64,000 nt of DNA from Apostichopus japonicus (lineage: Eukaryota > Echinodermata > Holothuroidea > Aspidochirotida > Stichopodidae): assembly GCF_037975245.1 (NCBI RefSeq), contig NC_092579.1:20220666-20284665 (forward strand), written 5' to 3'. Shown in pieces: positions 1 to 11,548 of the stretch. The translations under genes and the position numbers were made by a program. Position 1 is the first letter of the stretch, and each line of letters opens with the position of its first letter. The notes beneath the pieces are model-generated. The model was not told where the DNA came from and searched no databases. It worked only from the letters and a program-made list of their open reading frames with translations.

Positions 1-362
1 CAAAGCTTGTTAGAAAAAATTTAACTGAAAAAGATGCCAATTTCTTTTCTTTTGAATTGCCAAAAAGTCAGAAGTTCAATGTTCCTTTGTTACAGACTTA
101 AGTTAAGGTCACTGGAACCAGAGCGTTGCAGCCGTCACTACCACACAAATCCAAGTCAGTCATATAAATAGCTGTTCATTCATACTTAGTAAAGATTCCT
201 AAATCCTATTAGTCCATTCAGGTCAGCTGACCATGGTTAATCCTGTCAGTAACGCACGGTAAAATTACGGGGCATCACTTTAATAAATCTTTGGTTATAT
301 GTAACCAAAAATGTTTTGTTTTATGATTTTTCCCCCACACAAATGGTAGTGTATGAATGAAC

Positions 363-528
363 GGGGTTAATCAACGGTCTAGCGTGCGTTACTCACATGA
401 TTAATGCACTCCGGGTGTTAATGCTATCGCTGGATGCACTCAGGCTCCGCCCTCGTGCATCGCTTGCATTATACCCCGATCGTGCATTAATCCTGTGAGT
501 AACGCACGCTAGACCGTTGATTAACCCC
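363..528. repeat. Foldback/MITE-like element with 47-bp inverted arms
   Basis: Bases 363-409 and 482-528 are reverse complements over 47 bp with one mismatch (arms start GGGGTTAATCAACGGTCTAG). The 72-bp centre is itself rich in TGCA-containing short inverted pieces. A diverged partial arm lies just upstream at about 236-270 (TTAATCCTGTCAGTAACGCACG). I see no transposase and no clear target duplication. Near-identity of the arms suggests a recent insertion or gene conversion between arms. Confidence 0.75.
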
Positions 529-900
529 TTATTTAACAGTACTTATCAACCATTGTGAGACCTGTCTTTTTAAACTATAATTGCTATTATTACAAACACA
601 ATAGCTTCTGATATTTAATACAAGTGGTTACCTTTGCAAAGTTCCCACACCCACCAAAATTTACCAACAGAAAGACAACATATTTATTCCAACTGTACAA
701 AGCAGACCATCAATGGTGAAAAGTTTCCTACAGTATATACAGGGCTAGTGACCCTTTGTGCTTAAGTTTGTACAATGTATAATATTATTTTACAGTACCA
801 CGGAGACAGCATGGTAACAAATCAAGGTATGATCATGGAAAGGAGAGACTATCAACAAAAAGAATACTGCAGCAGAACTTGATACAAATGTCCAGTAAGA

Positions 901-985
901 ACAGGGGTAGGCAACCTTTTTGAATGAATGGGCCAGATATAAGGAGCGAAAAATTGACTGGGCCGCAACTAACCAACGACCTGCT
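901..985. mobile_element. hAT-type transposon end fragment
   Basis: The stretch starts CAGGGGTAGGCAACCTTTTTG and continues to a GGGCCGCA block. This is the classic terminal pattern of hAT (Charlie-like) non-autonomous elements (CAGGGGTNGGCAACC). Only this part is recognisable; no matching opposite end or transposase was found, so it is a fragment. Confidence 0.5.
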
Positions 986-3900
986 GTTGATTTCAAACCA
1001 TTGATTCCGAGGACTTTTCAAGCAATAGGTGTGTGTACTTAATCTGTATTCACAAAAACATAATGTCAATACAGTACAGTTGATAATTAATGGGGATAAT
1101 AGGCGTACCTGACAGCATCATTAGTGCCGACAAATTCTAAGCAACTTGCTCGTTTTTTGTGATGATGTAAAATAGATTGATTTTTTTTCTTTTTCTTGAG
1201 ACATCTCACGGGCCGTCTACCCCAGAATTAGAATTATCCATCTAAAGAAGGACACCTTTCTTTATCCCAAGTTCCTTTAATGTCAATGTTTTCAACTTAA
1301 CTTGAACATTCATATGGAGTGTACATATCAAAAAGTCAAGCTTCCATAACAGCCTTTGGCCATGATAAACTAGATACCATACAAATGTTGGTTAGTAAAG
1401 TAGAACTGAACAATAAATGGTGAGCATTTGGCAATTTATTTTTATTTTATTCAAACCTTTTCTTGCCTGTGGGTTATTTATAGCTAATCTTTACCCAAGG
1501 TCCTATTGGAAATAGATAGTTAAGCTAGTAAAACAGGTTAAGACGAAGAAACAAGTATACAGGTTAAAAAGAACAGGAAAACATCAAACTTGTAAAAAGC
1601 AAAACCACAACTAGTAATAGAAGGTGAGATGCCATGAGCGATAATTCCCAACGGAGTGACTTCTGCAATGTACTGTACATGTGTTATAGCTGTAGCTCTC
1701 AAACCAGAGACTGACAGAGTGACTGAACAATTGTACAATATCATTTAGTCAGTATCAGGAGCTAGATTTAGTTACATTGCAAAACAAGAAAGCCAGTTGG
1801 CTTTGTGATTCCTTGCCATAAAATTTATTGAAAATTCAAAATACTGTAACAGTCTGACTAATGTAGAGCAAATGAGTTAAATTTTGTTAAAGAATTAAAC
1901 TGTGAGAACCTGAAAATTTGTAAAAATCCCCTGTGGGCATCAACCATGTCATTCACTCATAAGGATTTTTACAGTGTAGAATTTAAAACCAAAATGTTTC
2001 AATATCCATAAAGAACAGTCTTCCTATGTGAAATATAGGTCTACAACATTTTACACACTTTGAGCTAGCAAATCCATTTAAATAGTTGTTCAGAGTTACA
2101 CCACATTGTTTATATAATGTGGCCGGTTCCCCACCATTTGAGATAACATTTGACCCCTTGAAGCTCAGAGGTGAAAACTGATAGGAGGTTTAAAAGCATG
2201 TTTAAAGCAAGAGTGTGAACTCTGAAGCAGATTACATTACCTGGATGCCAGGCATGTTTCGTTGCAGACCAAATAGAGCCCTTCACAGTTCTCACTAAAA
2301 CTGAACTGAATTTGACCAAACAATGTTGCCAAAAGAAAATCATTGGACAACTCACAGACTAATTGTAGCTTTAATTTGGAGTTATCATGTTTAAATGTTT
2401 TCAGACTTTGATGCCTGTTGACCTCATGTGACCTTTGAGGCTTTGACCTCTCCCAATTTCGTTAGTGTTTTTGCGCTCACCTAAATTTTCAAACTGTGAC
2501 CTCTCTTGACCCAGATAAACACATGCAAGCACACACACACACCAACCATAAGATTCCTTGAAATCAATGGTTCAGATATTATTTGATTCTGAATGTTTTA
2601 CGTTGCAAAACTTGCTTTGTATTTTCTCTTTGAAGTATCCAATCTAAACTTCAAAGTAATATATGAACCAGGTCAAGAATTAACAAAATAGTACAGATAA
2701 TATTACAAATTTCTGCTAGATTCTAAACAATAGACTTCTGCAAATTGACCTTTAGTGAACAGAAATAGACGGTGAGATCTTACAAGATTCCATCCACTTG
2801 GTTGGGTCAAATTATACTTTCATTCTGAATGCCTCAGCAAGGTATTTTATGGCCTCTTTCCATCTGTCAATATTACTGCACAAGAAGTGATGTTAAGTGC
2901 CAATTAATAATGTACAGGAAGTCCACAAAACTACTAACCTTATTAACACAATTTGTAACAATATGTAACAAAGTTCTCCGACAAATATGACAAGCATCTG
3001 ATGGTTACAGCCTTCAAGGCCTCTTCAAACCCAATGTTTTGAAAGTATTTTAAAACTTTGTTCGAACCCTCTAAAGATAACACACAAATGAACGTTTTTC
3101 TCTATTTCTTTTCATAATTTGAATGTAAGCAACATTTGGCAAAACCTGGATAGATCTATTAAGATAAACTTTATATTAGCTATGCAGTGACTCAAACATG
3201 CGTTAAACAAGCAAGCACATGTGACTTGACGGCATCACATTCAAACTTGCTGAAGTACATACATGTATGAAGTACATACATGTATGGCAAGTTAATATAA
3301 AAGTGTTGCTTCAAAACCTGCCTGATTTTGATAACCTATCATGGATTACACCAGAGCAAGCCTAAGTGTATGTAGTGAATCTATGAAAAGCCTTCTCTGG
3401 GCTTTAATGCAATTGGGAAAATCTCTCAATATATACTTATTGTACCTGACACTCCAAGAAGTTTGGAAAATACAGTATAATATTCTGGTTATTTCGTTGC
3501 ATGATGGACGGTTGTGTACCTTATTGTTCCATGGATACTCCGCATAATTCACATTGTTTGATGCCTTATCATTCAGAAACTTAAGACTGTCGTCGAATGG
3601 CCATCTGTTTCCAGCGTCTTTTATGATGCATGCACAATTCAGTACTTATCTTACATTAACAGTAAGTGAAAGGCTTGGGGACTTAAACCCAACAACTGCA
3701 GTTAATAAATTAACTATTTAATAATAAAGCAAGGTTACCAGTATTCTTCTTGAAATATGCTGGCAAAAAATTGGAAATGTCTTTATAAGTAATACATATC
3801 GTCTGTGCACACTGAATTTTGACGTTTCCATACCTTTGTGAATACTCTATTATATATACGTTGTGCATTTCTGTGTATGTAGAATTTGTATCCATTTTGA

Positions 3901-4168
3901 AAATCCAGTAGCTTCACATGATGAAAAAAAGGGAAGGGTGGGGGGATATTGAAATTCATAGAAAAGGTTTCATTCTTCTAGAAGCAAACTATAAGTTCAC
4001 ATTTCAGAGGGATCTCCTCCAACTGTTGCCTTACAATATTGTTTCTTTTGGAACTGAACCTCTCTTTTTGAAACCGTACGTTTTCCATTCGTCCCTAATT
4101 TAAACAAAAAAGACCCGAGACGGTCTGTAAATATCTTGTAAGAAAAAAAATAAACTCAAGTGACTTAC

Positions 4169-7100
4169 CACCACCTTGCATCATTCTGTAAAATTTGCTT
4201 TCTATATGGAGCTGTGGATGCTTTGTCTTGACACATTCTAACTTAATTGCTACCTCCTCTGCATTTGAAATATGAGTACCTGTCAAAGAATGAAAGTCAA
4301 AAAATCATATCAAAAGGGAAAAGAAAAAGAGAAGGAGAATATATAAGCGAGTAAACATAAAAGTATTAATTAAATCTTGGATCTGAACAAAAGACAGTAG
4401 GGAAGGGTTACTCATAATAATTTGGAAACACCATAAAACCGATGTTTGGACATATGAAAGGTGCTGTAATTACTTATTCTTCTTATCAGGAAACTTTGAC
4501 AAATTGATTGATAAAATGAAACTTGATTTTAATGAAGCTATATCAAGTGAATAGCTTGTGGCACACCCATTAAATTAATCATAATAAGTTCTATGCCATA
4601 ACGATAGTTATATTTTTTGTATGTAGGGCAATAAGATATTCCGAGAAGAGATGCCCTGAATGGTTGACAGACTGATGTATCGAGTTCTTAGAGGCCATCA
4701 GTCTTGTCACTTCTAGAGGCTTACAACATTTAATGGTGTTGTCTGAAATGTTGTGACCATGATATCATCCACGGGCACTGACAATATTAAACTGAAGATA
4801 TGAAAATATCTCCATGCAAGTACAGTTAATGCTTTGAAGGTGACAAAGTTAACAATTAAAATCAATGTCCACATTAGTTCATATTACAAATTTCAATATG
4901 TTAGATTCTGCATAAAACTCAAAAACCAATCTAATTACTGACAATGGACTTTGTACCGCACAAAGAAAAAAAAAAAACCAAATATTCAAGCATGCATGCA
5001 GTACTGTATGTGGTTAGATGAGACCAATTTAAGACTTGTTCATCAAGTCTACTGTGTGAAGAAACATTAAAACTGTCATAACTCCCAAAATGAAGTCAGA
5101 TTTTTCCCAAACTGTTCTTGGAAAGTTGTCCATTAATACTTACAGTACTTAAATCTCTTTCACATAAAGTACAGTAGTGCTGACGGTTGGGTTCATTTCT
5201 CTGTTAAATTCTTCAAAGTTTTACATGAATGTGTTTTATTCTTAAATATGTGCAGTGATAACTAAAGTGCCATTTCTCCTGAGCTATTCAATTATGTCCA
5301 TTTATTTGTTCGCCATTTACGTCCAGCTTTTCCATAACAAACCTAACCATGCTTTTCTCAAACTAGTAAACAGTAATGGCACTAATATGCCCACACACAC
5401 ACTTTTTTTCACACCATATGGACCATATATTAGCAGTTACACAATGACTCATTCAATTGTGAAAATTTTGTTATTGCAGAAAATTCTATCCTGGTAGCAC
5501 TAATCTGGAATATATACAAACACTAAATTGATACAAAACAACACTGACATTTCACAAATTTCCTTGACCACTTGAGAAAATGAAATTTGACAAGCCCAGA
5601 TTAATGAACTACATTGTTTAGGGGATTTTAATTTTATTGTAAAATATATCAATTTTACTGAAATCAATGCATTAGGCTGTCCACTGTACGATACAAGCTG
5701 TACAGCACTGACCCCTATACAGTAGATCAGCAACAAAAAGCTCTCTGTGGCTAGTCTTTGTTCAATGTTACACCAATTTCCCACCGATTTTTACACCCTT
5801 GACTTGTTACTCAATGGGTGACGAGTCAGAACAGGGGTTGTCTGAATGGGACTGTGGGTTGCTGTAAAAGAATGGGTGGGATTTTCTGTTCTTTGTGATT
5901 ATCAAAATCATTTGTTGTCAAGATTTTCTTTGTGCTTGTTTTTCTCTTCTTCTTTTTAATAGTGGCACAGTCTATATTTTCTTTGTGTTTTAATATGAAG
6001 AAAATATCATCTCTTTGAAGATAAAGCATTGTATACTGTAGACAGCTGGTTGGATTCAGGTATTGTTATCCAGAGATATTTTAGCTCCTTTAATAACAAT
6101 CAAATCAAAGCAGCTCACACACACGTTTCTTTCACACGTACAGGATACAGGTGACCTCCTGTGAATACTGGCACTTATGACATTGACAAGCTGATTCAAT
6201 CCTTGTACTACTGTATGTAATACTCTGTAGGTTCTTCCAATCAGTGCCAACACTGCACACAGTTTGTCCTCACTAGCCTACTACTGTAAGGCCTACAGAT
6301 TAATGCAATCATGCCTTCTACTGCATAGATCTCACAGTGACAGACAGACCTGTCTGTCTAATATAGTATCTCCTGAGGTCAAGCTAAAATCAATTGTCTG
6401 ACCACAAGCACTATAGTACAGTAAACCTTGGATTATCCCGCCCCCAAAAAAGATGGGTGGTGCTGTGGCTGAGTGGATAAGGCGAGGGCATTTGAAGCAA
6501 TGAGGCTTAGTAATAGGGAGGTTCATGTTCGATTCCTGGCCGGGTCATAGTAAGGTGGGTTTTCCATCCAAGAGCAATCTACGGTTTTCCCCATCTGAAA
6601 TCACTTTCTAAATTTAAAATATTCCAAATTTAAGTTAAAATGTTGGATTGGAAGCGACCCGACGCGTAAGTTGTATTCCGTTTAAGCCCTTGCGGATTTC
6701 TCCCACATTTGTGGTCGCTGAAGCGTTGTTAAATAACTGCTGATTATTATATTATTTATATATATATTTTCTATCAGGCTTCTCCCAGATCTCTGATACA
6801 TTCCCAGTAATCATGATTAAACATTTTATTCTCTGTGCATTCTCGTCACTAGTCCAGTACTTAAATATTCCATAAACAAATACAACACTTTCCCCTGTAA
6901 ACTCAACGACAAATGACCTGTGGTAACGTTTTTCTTTAATTACAGACACTATCGAACAAAATTCTAGTTTCCATACATGTCCTGTGATTGTAGGCGAAAG
7001 GCTAGCCTTCAAGATGTGAAGACGATTGGTTAATAGCATGTTTACATACAAATCATTTACTTCACTTCTACACGGTGTAAATTTTTCCATAAACAAAGTT

Positions 7101-9846
7101 CTCTATCTTCAGAAATAATTTTTCTCCCATTTCACTCCTGTCTGCATCCATACAAAATCTTGCTACAGCACAGGGTAGGATCAAAACTTTGAGTCACCAT
7201 GCTTTTAAATAACTATCAAAATAGGTCTAATTACTGTAATATATGTTTCTTTGCTAACACAAGATGCCAAAAGATTACGAAAATTGATGGTAAATTAATC
7301 CACATTAACACAACAGTTTTCTGATTACTTACAGTAGCTTCACAGTTCGATGCAGCGTTTAATGTTTAGTCAGTATTTGACAAAAATTTGATTATGTGTA
7401 AATTAGTGTATATCTGAAGCCTTTCATTCTGTTGAGCTTGAAAGTGGAGTCACTGGTTATCAAAATCATTGACACACATACAGTCAAATGTTTGACACTG
7501 CACATCGAAACAACTCCCGGAAGTGCAGCCTCTATACTGTAGCAAGAAAGATTGATATTTTGTGAGCTAAGAAGCTCAGCTAAATTATTCCTCTACAGTA
7601 TCAAAGGTTTCCTTTGCAATAACTCATCTACAGTATCACAATCAGATTATCAGTAAATCTTGTTTTTGTTAGCTGAATTCTTTTCATGTAAATCCAAACA
7701 TATGCCTAAAATATGTTTTTTTTTTTTTAAATCATGTTATCCACACTGTCTGGACTTATTATCGAACATGACACATGGGGAACACAAATTTATGAAACAG
7801 GGAGAAATTGCCTTCATGACATTTTTAAATAGGCAAGGAATATCATTAGGGGAGAATGCTGTCAGGGTATGTGATCTCTAGAGGAATTTGCAGTTATTGT
7901 GGGAGAGTCTGGTCATCCTCTAAATGGCCAGATTACTGAACATTTTTATTCCATGCATCTATACACAGAAGTACCAATGATATAGACATGAACTGATAAC
8001 TGCGGAACTCGTTTTGCTTGGGTGTCGGACCATGTTGCATATTAATATTAGTTTTCATTATATAGATTTTGTAGAAATTTCTAGACGGGCTTGCTTGTTT
8101 CATGTTGTTTTACAGTGGTTTGCTTTCTATGTCTTTGGGTAGGCCTATTTCACCTATGCCTTTAGATACTTATATATGCGAAGTATATATATGCGCTGTA
8201 ACTTTTACCACAAATGAGCAATATTCTGCTTAGGGATGTACTAGTGCTTTTAGGAGATACTAGTTACTTATTGCTGTCCAGATGTTTAAGTGTTTATTGT
8301 GTAGTCACAGTTGCAACAACACTTAGTAATGGGGGTGGGTGGAAGGGGACAGACCAGGTTAAGGGGATAATTGATGTAGCAATGTCTACCATACTTAGCA
8401 CCCTTCAACATTTAATTAGACAATGTATATCAAAGAATAACATTTCTTCTAAACTTTCTGAGTCTTTATTAATACTGTTTAACTTGCAAACAGTCACTGT
8501 ACAAAGACTATGTACACAATAAACACAGTAAATACTAGTGAGAGTAAAAGCACTTTTCATTTATCTTTTCCACATTAAAGAACATGTTGTATGTACACTC
8601 ACTGACTGGCCTTACGTATAGCCAGACTTTTCTTCATATCCACTGAACAAACTTGTCTGGATAATCTAGTGCTTTCAAACCAGCAATTTCAGCAGGCTTA
8701 GTTATTCCATACCACCTTTTCTATGAGAACATTAATGTAATACTACACGCAAGATTCTAAAGTTTTGATCATTGTTGACATTGATCGAGGTACATGCACT
8801 AATGATTGTCGAAGAACACAAAGTATATGAAATTCATCCAAGCATCACATTGGAATCATAGTGATTACCACGCTTCAGACTATGACCTCTGTTGAACTTT
8901 GATCTTCACAAAACAGAATAGGGTTCTTGTACACACTATTAGGTGGAGCTATATGATTGAAGTTCATCAAACTTTACTTTGGAGTCATTGTAAAAGGTCT
9001 TTCAGACCAAACTTTCTGTGATGCTTCAGTACAGAACTAACGAAATTTCCATTACAGATATTTTCATGCTAAAAACAGCCAATGATGTTTTTCCAAATTT
9101 CCCATGATTTGATTGGCTAATAATCCCACACCTATTGTCTGCAAACATTCATGCATCTTCAGTGCTCAATGAACACAAAGTATGTTGTTCAACTGCAACT
9201 ACTTGTAATGTTATTTTACCCTGTGGAGAGATAGCGACGGTTGTGGTATAGGCTATCATATGTGTGCACTGAAATATCATAAAGTTAGGCCTTGTTTTCA
9301 AATGTTTCGACAACAAGCACTCATGGTACAATGCTAAAATTGTTTCTGAGACTATCACTTAATATTTGAATCATTTTTTTTATCACAAATTGTTTTGAGT
9401 TGAGACATTCTATGAATTTTGTGGGAAGCGAACATCTCTGATACTGAACATGATTTGAAAATGATATGGAACCACTGTCTAGAAAAGAGAACAACTTAAT
9501 GTTAAGGCTGGTAATGCTTATCTCATGGATGATCATTATACAGAATCATATAAGAATGCCACATAACTCACACTAGAAACATTCACATGATATTTTCAAG
9601 ATAATTGACTACGGAAAGGAATCTGTTGGAAAGCGTAGCAAAGTCATAGGAACGAAAACAACAGAGGGCTAACTGTCATTGTGGAAATGCTACAAACTTC
9701 AGTATAGTTAAAGTAGTGGTTGCTATGCATAGTACTACACAAACTGAAGTCTCTTACTCACCAAGGTATATATCACCAAAAGATCCACTGCCAATCTTTC
9801 GACCAAGGCGGTACTTATTGCCCACTCGTAGCTCCATCACCAGAAC
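4169..9846 (-). CDS. CSNK1D: Casein kinase 1 delta/epsilon, 5' part (2 coding exons; truncated by the window)
   Basis: Serine/threonine kinase of the CK1 delta/epsilon group, which acts in the cytoplasm and nucleus in clock, Wnt and vesicle-traffic regulation. Coding exon 1 is 9837-9762: it begins [20 protein letters not shown], which carries the glycine-rich ATP loop GSGSFG, and ends in YLG at a CTTG|GTGAGT donor. Coding exon 2 is 4279-4169: [20 protein letters not shown] and on to RMMQGG, with the ATP-binding lysine in VAIKLE, then a GTAAGT donor. Phases agree (1 to 1), and both exon limits match those I recall for human CSNK1D. Bases 9846-9838 are 5' UTR after a TTAG acceptor, so a non-coding first exon must lie upstream; a CAG|GTTAGT donor at 11195/11194 fits. 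Exon 3 onward, with the catalytic loop, is outside. The delta versus epsilon label is arbitrary, because invertebrates generally have one gene for both. Confidence 0.93.
6455..6770 (+). mobile_element. tRNA-derived SINE, full length
   Basis: The head looks like tRNA-Ser/Leu: an A box in GTGGCTGAGTGGATAAGGCG and a B box in GTTCGATTCCTGG, roughly 55 bp apart. It is followed by an unrelated body and a tail ending in TAACTGCTGATTATTATATT. The body segment with TAAGCCCTTGCGG and CCCACATTTGTGGTCGC is shared with a diverged copy on the opposite strand at 28905-29110. That shared body, together with the missing tRNA 3' half, marks a SINE rather than a working tRNA gene. It lies within the CSNK1 intron. 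Confidence 0.8.
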
Positions 9847-11200
9847 CTAACAAAGAAAGGCTGATACGTCTCAAAATTACATATGATGATCATTCTGTAC
9901 TATACTTAGGGGGCAACAATGTCTTATTCCACCACATTTCAGGTCTTTGTTAAATAAGTAGGTAAAGAACACTATGAACAAACAAAGCTGTTCTGAAGTA
10001 GTTACATATAACTTTGGTACACTAGCTCAACTACATGCAATACACTGTAATTTGAGCCTAGTAATTTTTTTTTTCACATGTACATCAGTCTTTGTTTAAG
10101 AGATGTTAGTCTAACATTACAATTGAGATTTCAGTAATAAATGGGGGCTGCTTGATACTCCTACTGTTTCATCTGTAATATTAAGTGGGATATTATGGTT
10201 ACGACTACAAAAGGCATACATAACATCACATTAGAAATGATTAATCACTGAGCTTTGTGCCACAATGTCAATTGAAAACAGTCTCTAGTCAACAAAAAGG
10301 GGAAATTCTTCTTGCCAAGGGCAAACAGGAGGGGGTATTTATTCAGGCATCACTGTGTTTTCACTGCAGTAAAAAGATTTTTTTCTGTGACATAATTAAT
10401 AGTACGTTTAAAAAGGTATTTCAGGTAACACAATTGACCTCAATCAGTTCTTGGTGAATAGACTTCACTGTGCAATAATGATTTCACATAAATAGGGTCC
10501 TGCAATCATTGCAAAACAAAAAGAAAACAAAGTTTAATCATCTTGTAGTGTGTGATATTGTTAAAGAATAACTCCATTCCAAATCTGCTAAAATTCAGAA
10601 CTAAAATATAAAGGTTGTAATACTTATTTATAGCCTACTGCTTCCTCCAAAAGTAGCATAGCCTTTACAGTGTACATCATATTTTAAGCTAGGCCTAGCC
10701 TAAACATGTTTACACATGCATAGGCTTGGTCTTATAATGAACTAGGTTAGTAAGGTGTAGGCTAAAGAGATACGTCAGGGGGATCTAACTAACAATTCAA
10801 TCTGCTAAGTTGAGTGTTCACGGAAGCCTAGGCTAAAGTCTGTCTATAAAGCCTAACTCAGCAGTAGTACTTCTACTAGTACGTAAGTATGCATATTGTG
10901 GAGTGTAATTCTTAGTCTAGTATTTTTATCTCTACATTAACATACCAACTTACTGGAACCCTCTGGTTGTGAACCACTTACTTCCTTCAAGGTGGCCAAA
11001 ATCTGCTAGTTATTGGTCTTGTGATTGTACCTACGGGTTATCTATATATCTGGGCATTGTTAAAACGCACCACCAAATTACTAATTGCAAAGAAAAGGAG
11101 CTAGGAGTGTATTGTCTTTGAAAGGATGTCAAACAAGCTTGAGTGTACAGTGCTACTGCTAGTACAACAACACTATAGAGAGCGGTAGACTAACCTGAAT
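9847..11200. other. First intron of the CSNK1 gene (5' UTR intron), no coding signal
   Basis: This interval lies between the acceptor before the CSNK1 start codon and the putative non-coding first exon. It has no exon-like frame on either strand. Its left part is plain AT-rich DNA. Around 10.6-10.9 kb it is rich in short GCCTA/TAGGC words, also seen near 11.8 kb, with no clear repeat boundary. Confidence 0.45.
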
Positions 11201-11548
11201 AGGTTATAATCACTGATCAGATCCTCAGACTATACAACAGCTGACTAGACTACGTACGTAATATCCCCTCCCAAAACAAGATCACCTAGTAACTGTTACC
11301 TCACCTTTCCCTTAATCTTTTCCACCTGTAAAATTCCACATATAGATGGAAGAGTTTCCTCTCAACTTCATTTAAGTCTTCTGTATTCTCATTGGGACGT
11401 TTTCTAGGAAGATGGGCAAGATTTGCTAGAATGAGATGAACTGTTCGTCCGTTTCGCCATCTTTGGGCAGACTAAGCTATGACGACCAGACTAGTCATAT
11501 CATTTATCATTGGTTGGCAACAGAAAAACCCGTATGTAAATAAACAAA
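11195..11548. promoter_or_regulatory. Bidirectional promoter region, CSNK1 (minus) and MRPS7 (plus)
   Basis: The CSNK1 non-coding exon donor is probably at 11195/11194 (CAG|GTTAGT on the minus strand), and the MRPS7 start codon is at 11549. Both transcripts must therefore start within about 350 bp of each other. No TATA box is evident. A cluster of CTTCC/GGAAG-type words (11350-11460), which could bind ETS factors, suits a TATA-less housekeeping promoter. Start sites cannot be fixed from sequence alone. Confidence 0.45.

Larger units (their letters stand above)
1..4168. other. Intron 2 of the casein kinase 1 gene; no exon seen
   Basis: No coding exon is recognisable here on either strand. 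The next exon of CK1 delta/epsilon would encode the long central kinase region (HRD, DFG motifs), and no reading frame resembling it exists in this stretch, so the intron must continue past the left edge. It holds a foldback element at 363-528, a hAT-type end at about 901-985, a short CA run near 2530 and a 17-bp tandem duplication near 3254-3290. The short open frames look random. Confidence 0.6.

Noticed and set aside
6455-6545. A tRNA-Ser/Leu gene
   Set aside because: A and B boxes are present, but the 3' acceptor half does not pair, and the sequence continues into a body shared with another dispersed copy. It is a SINE.
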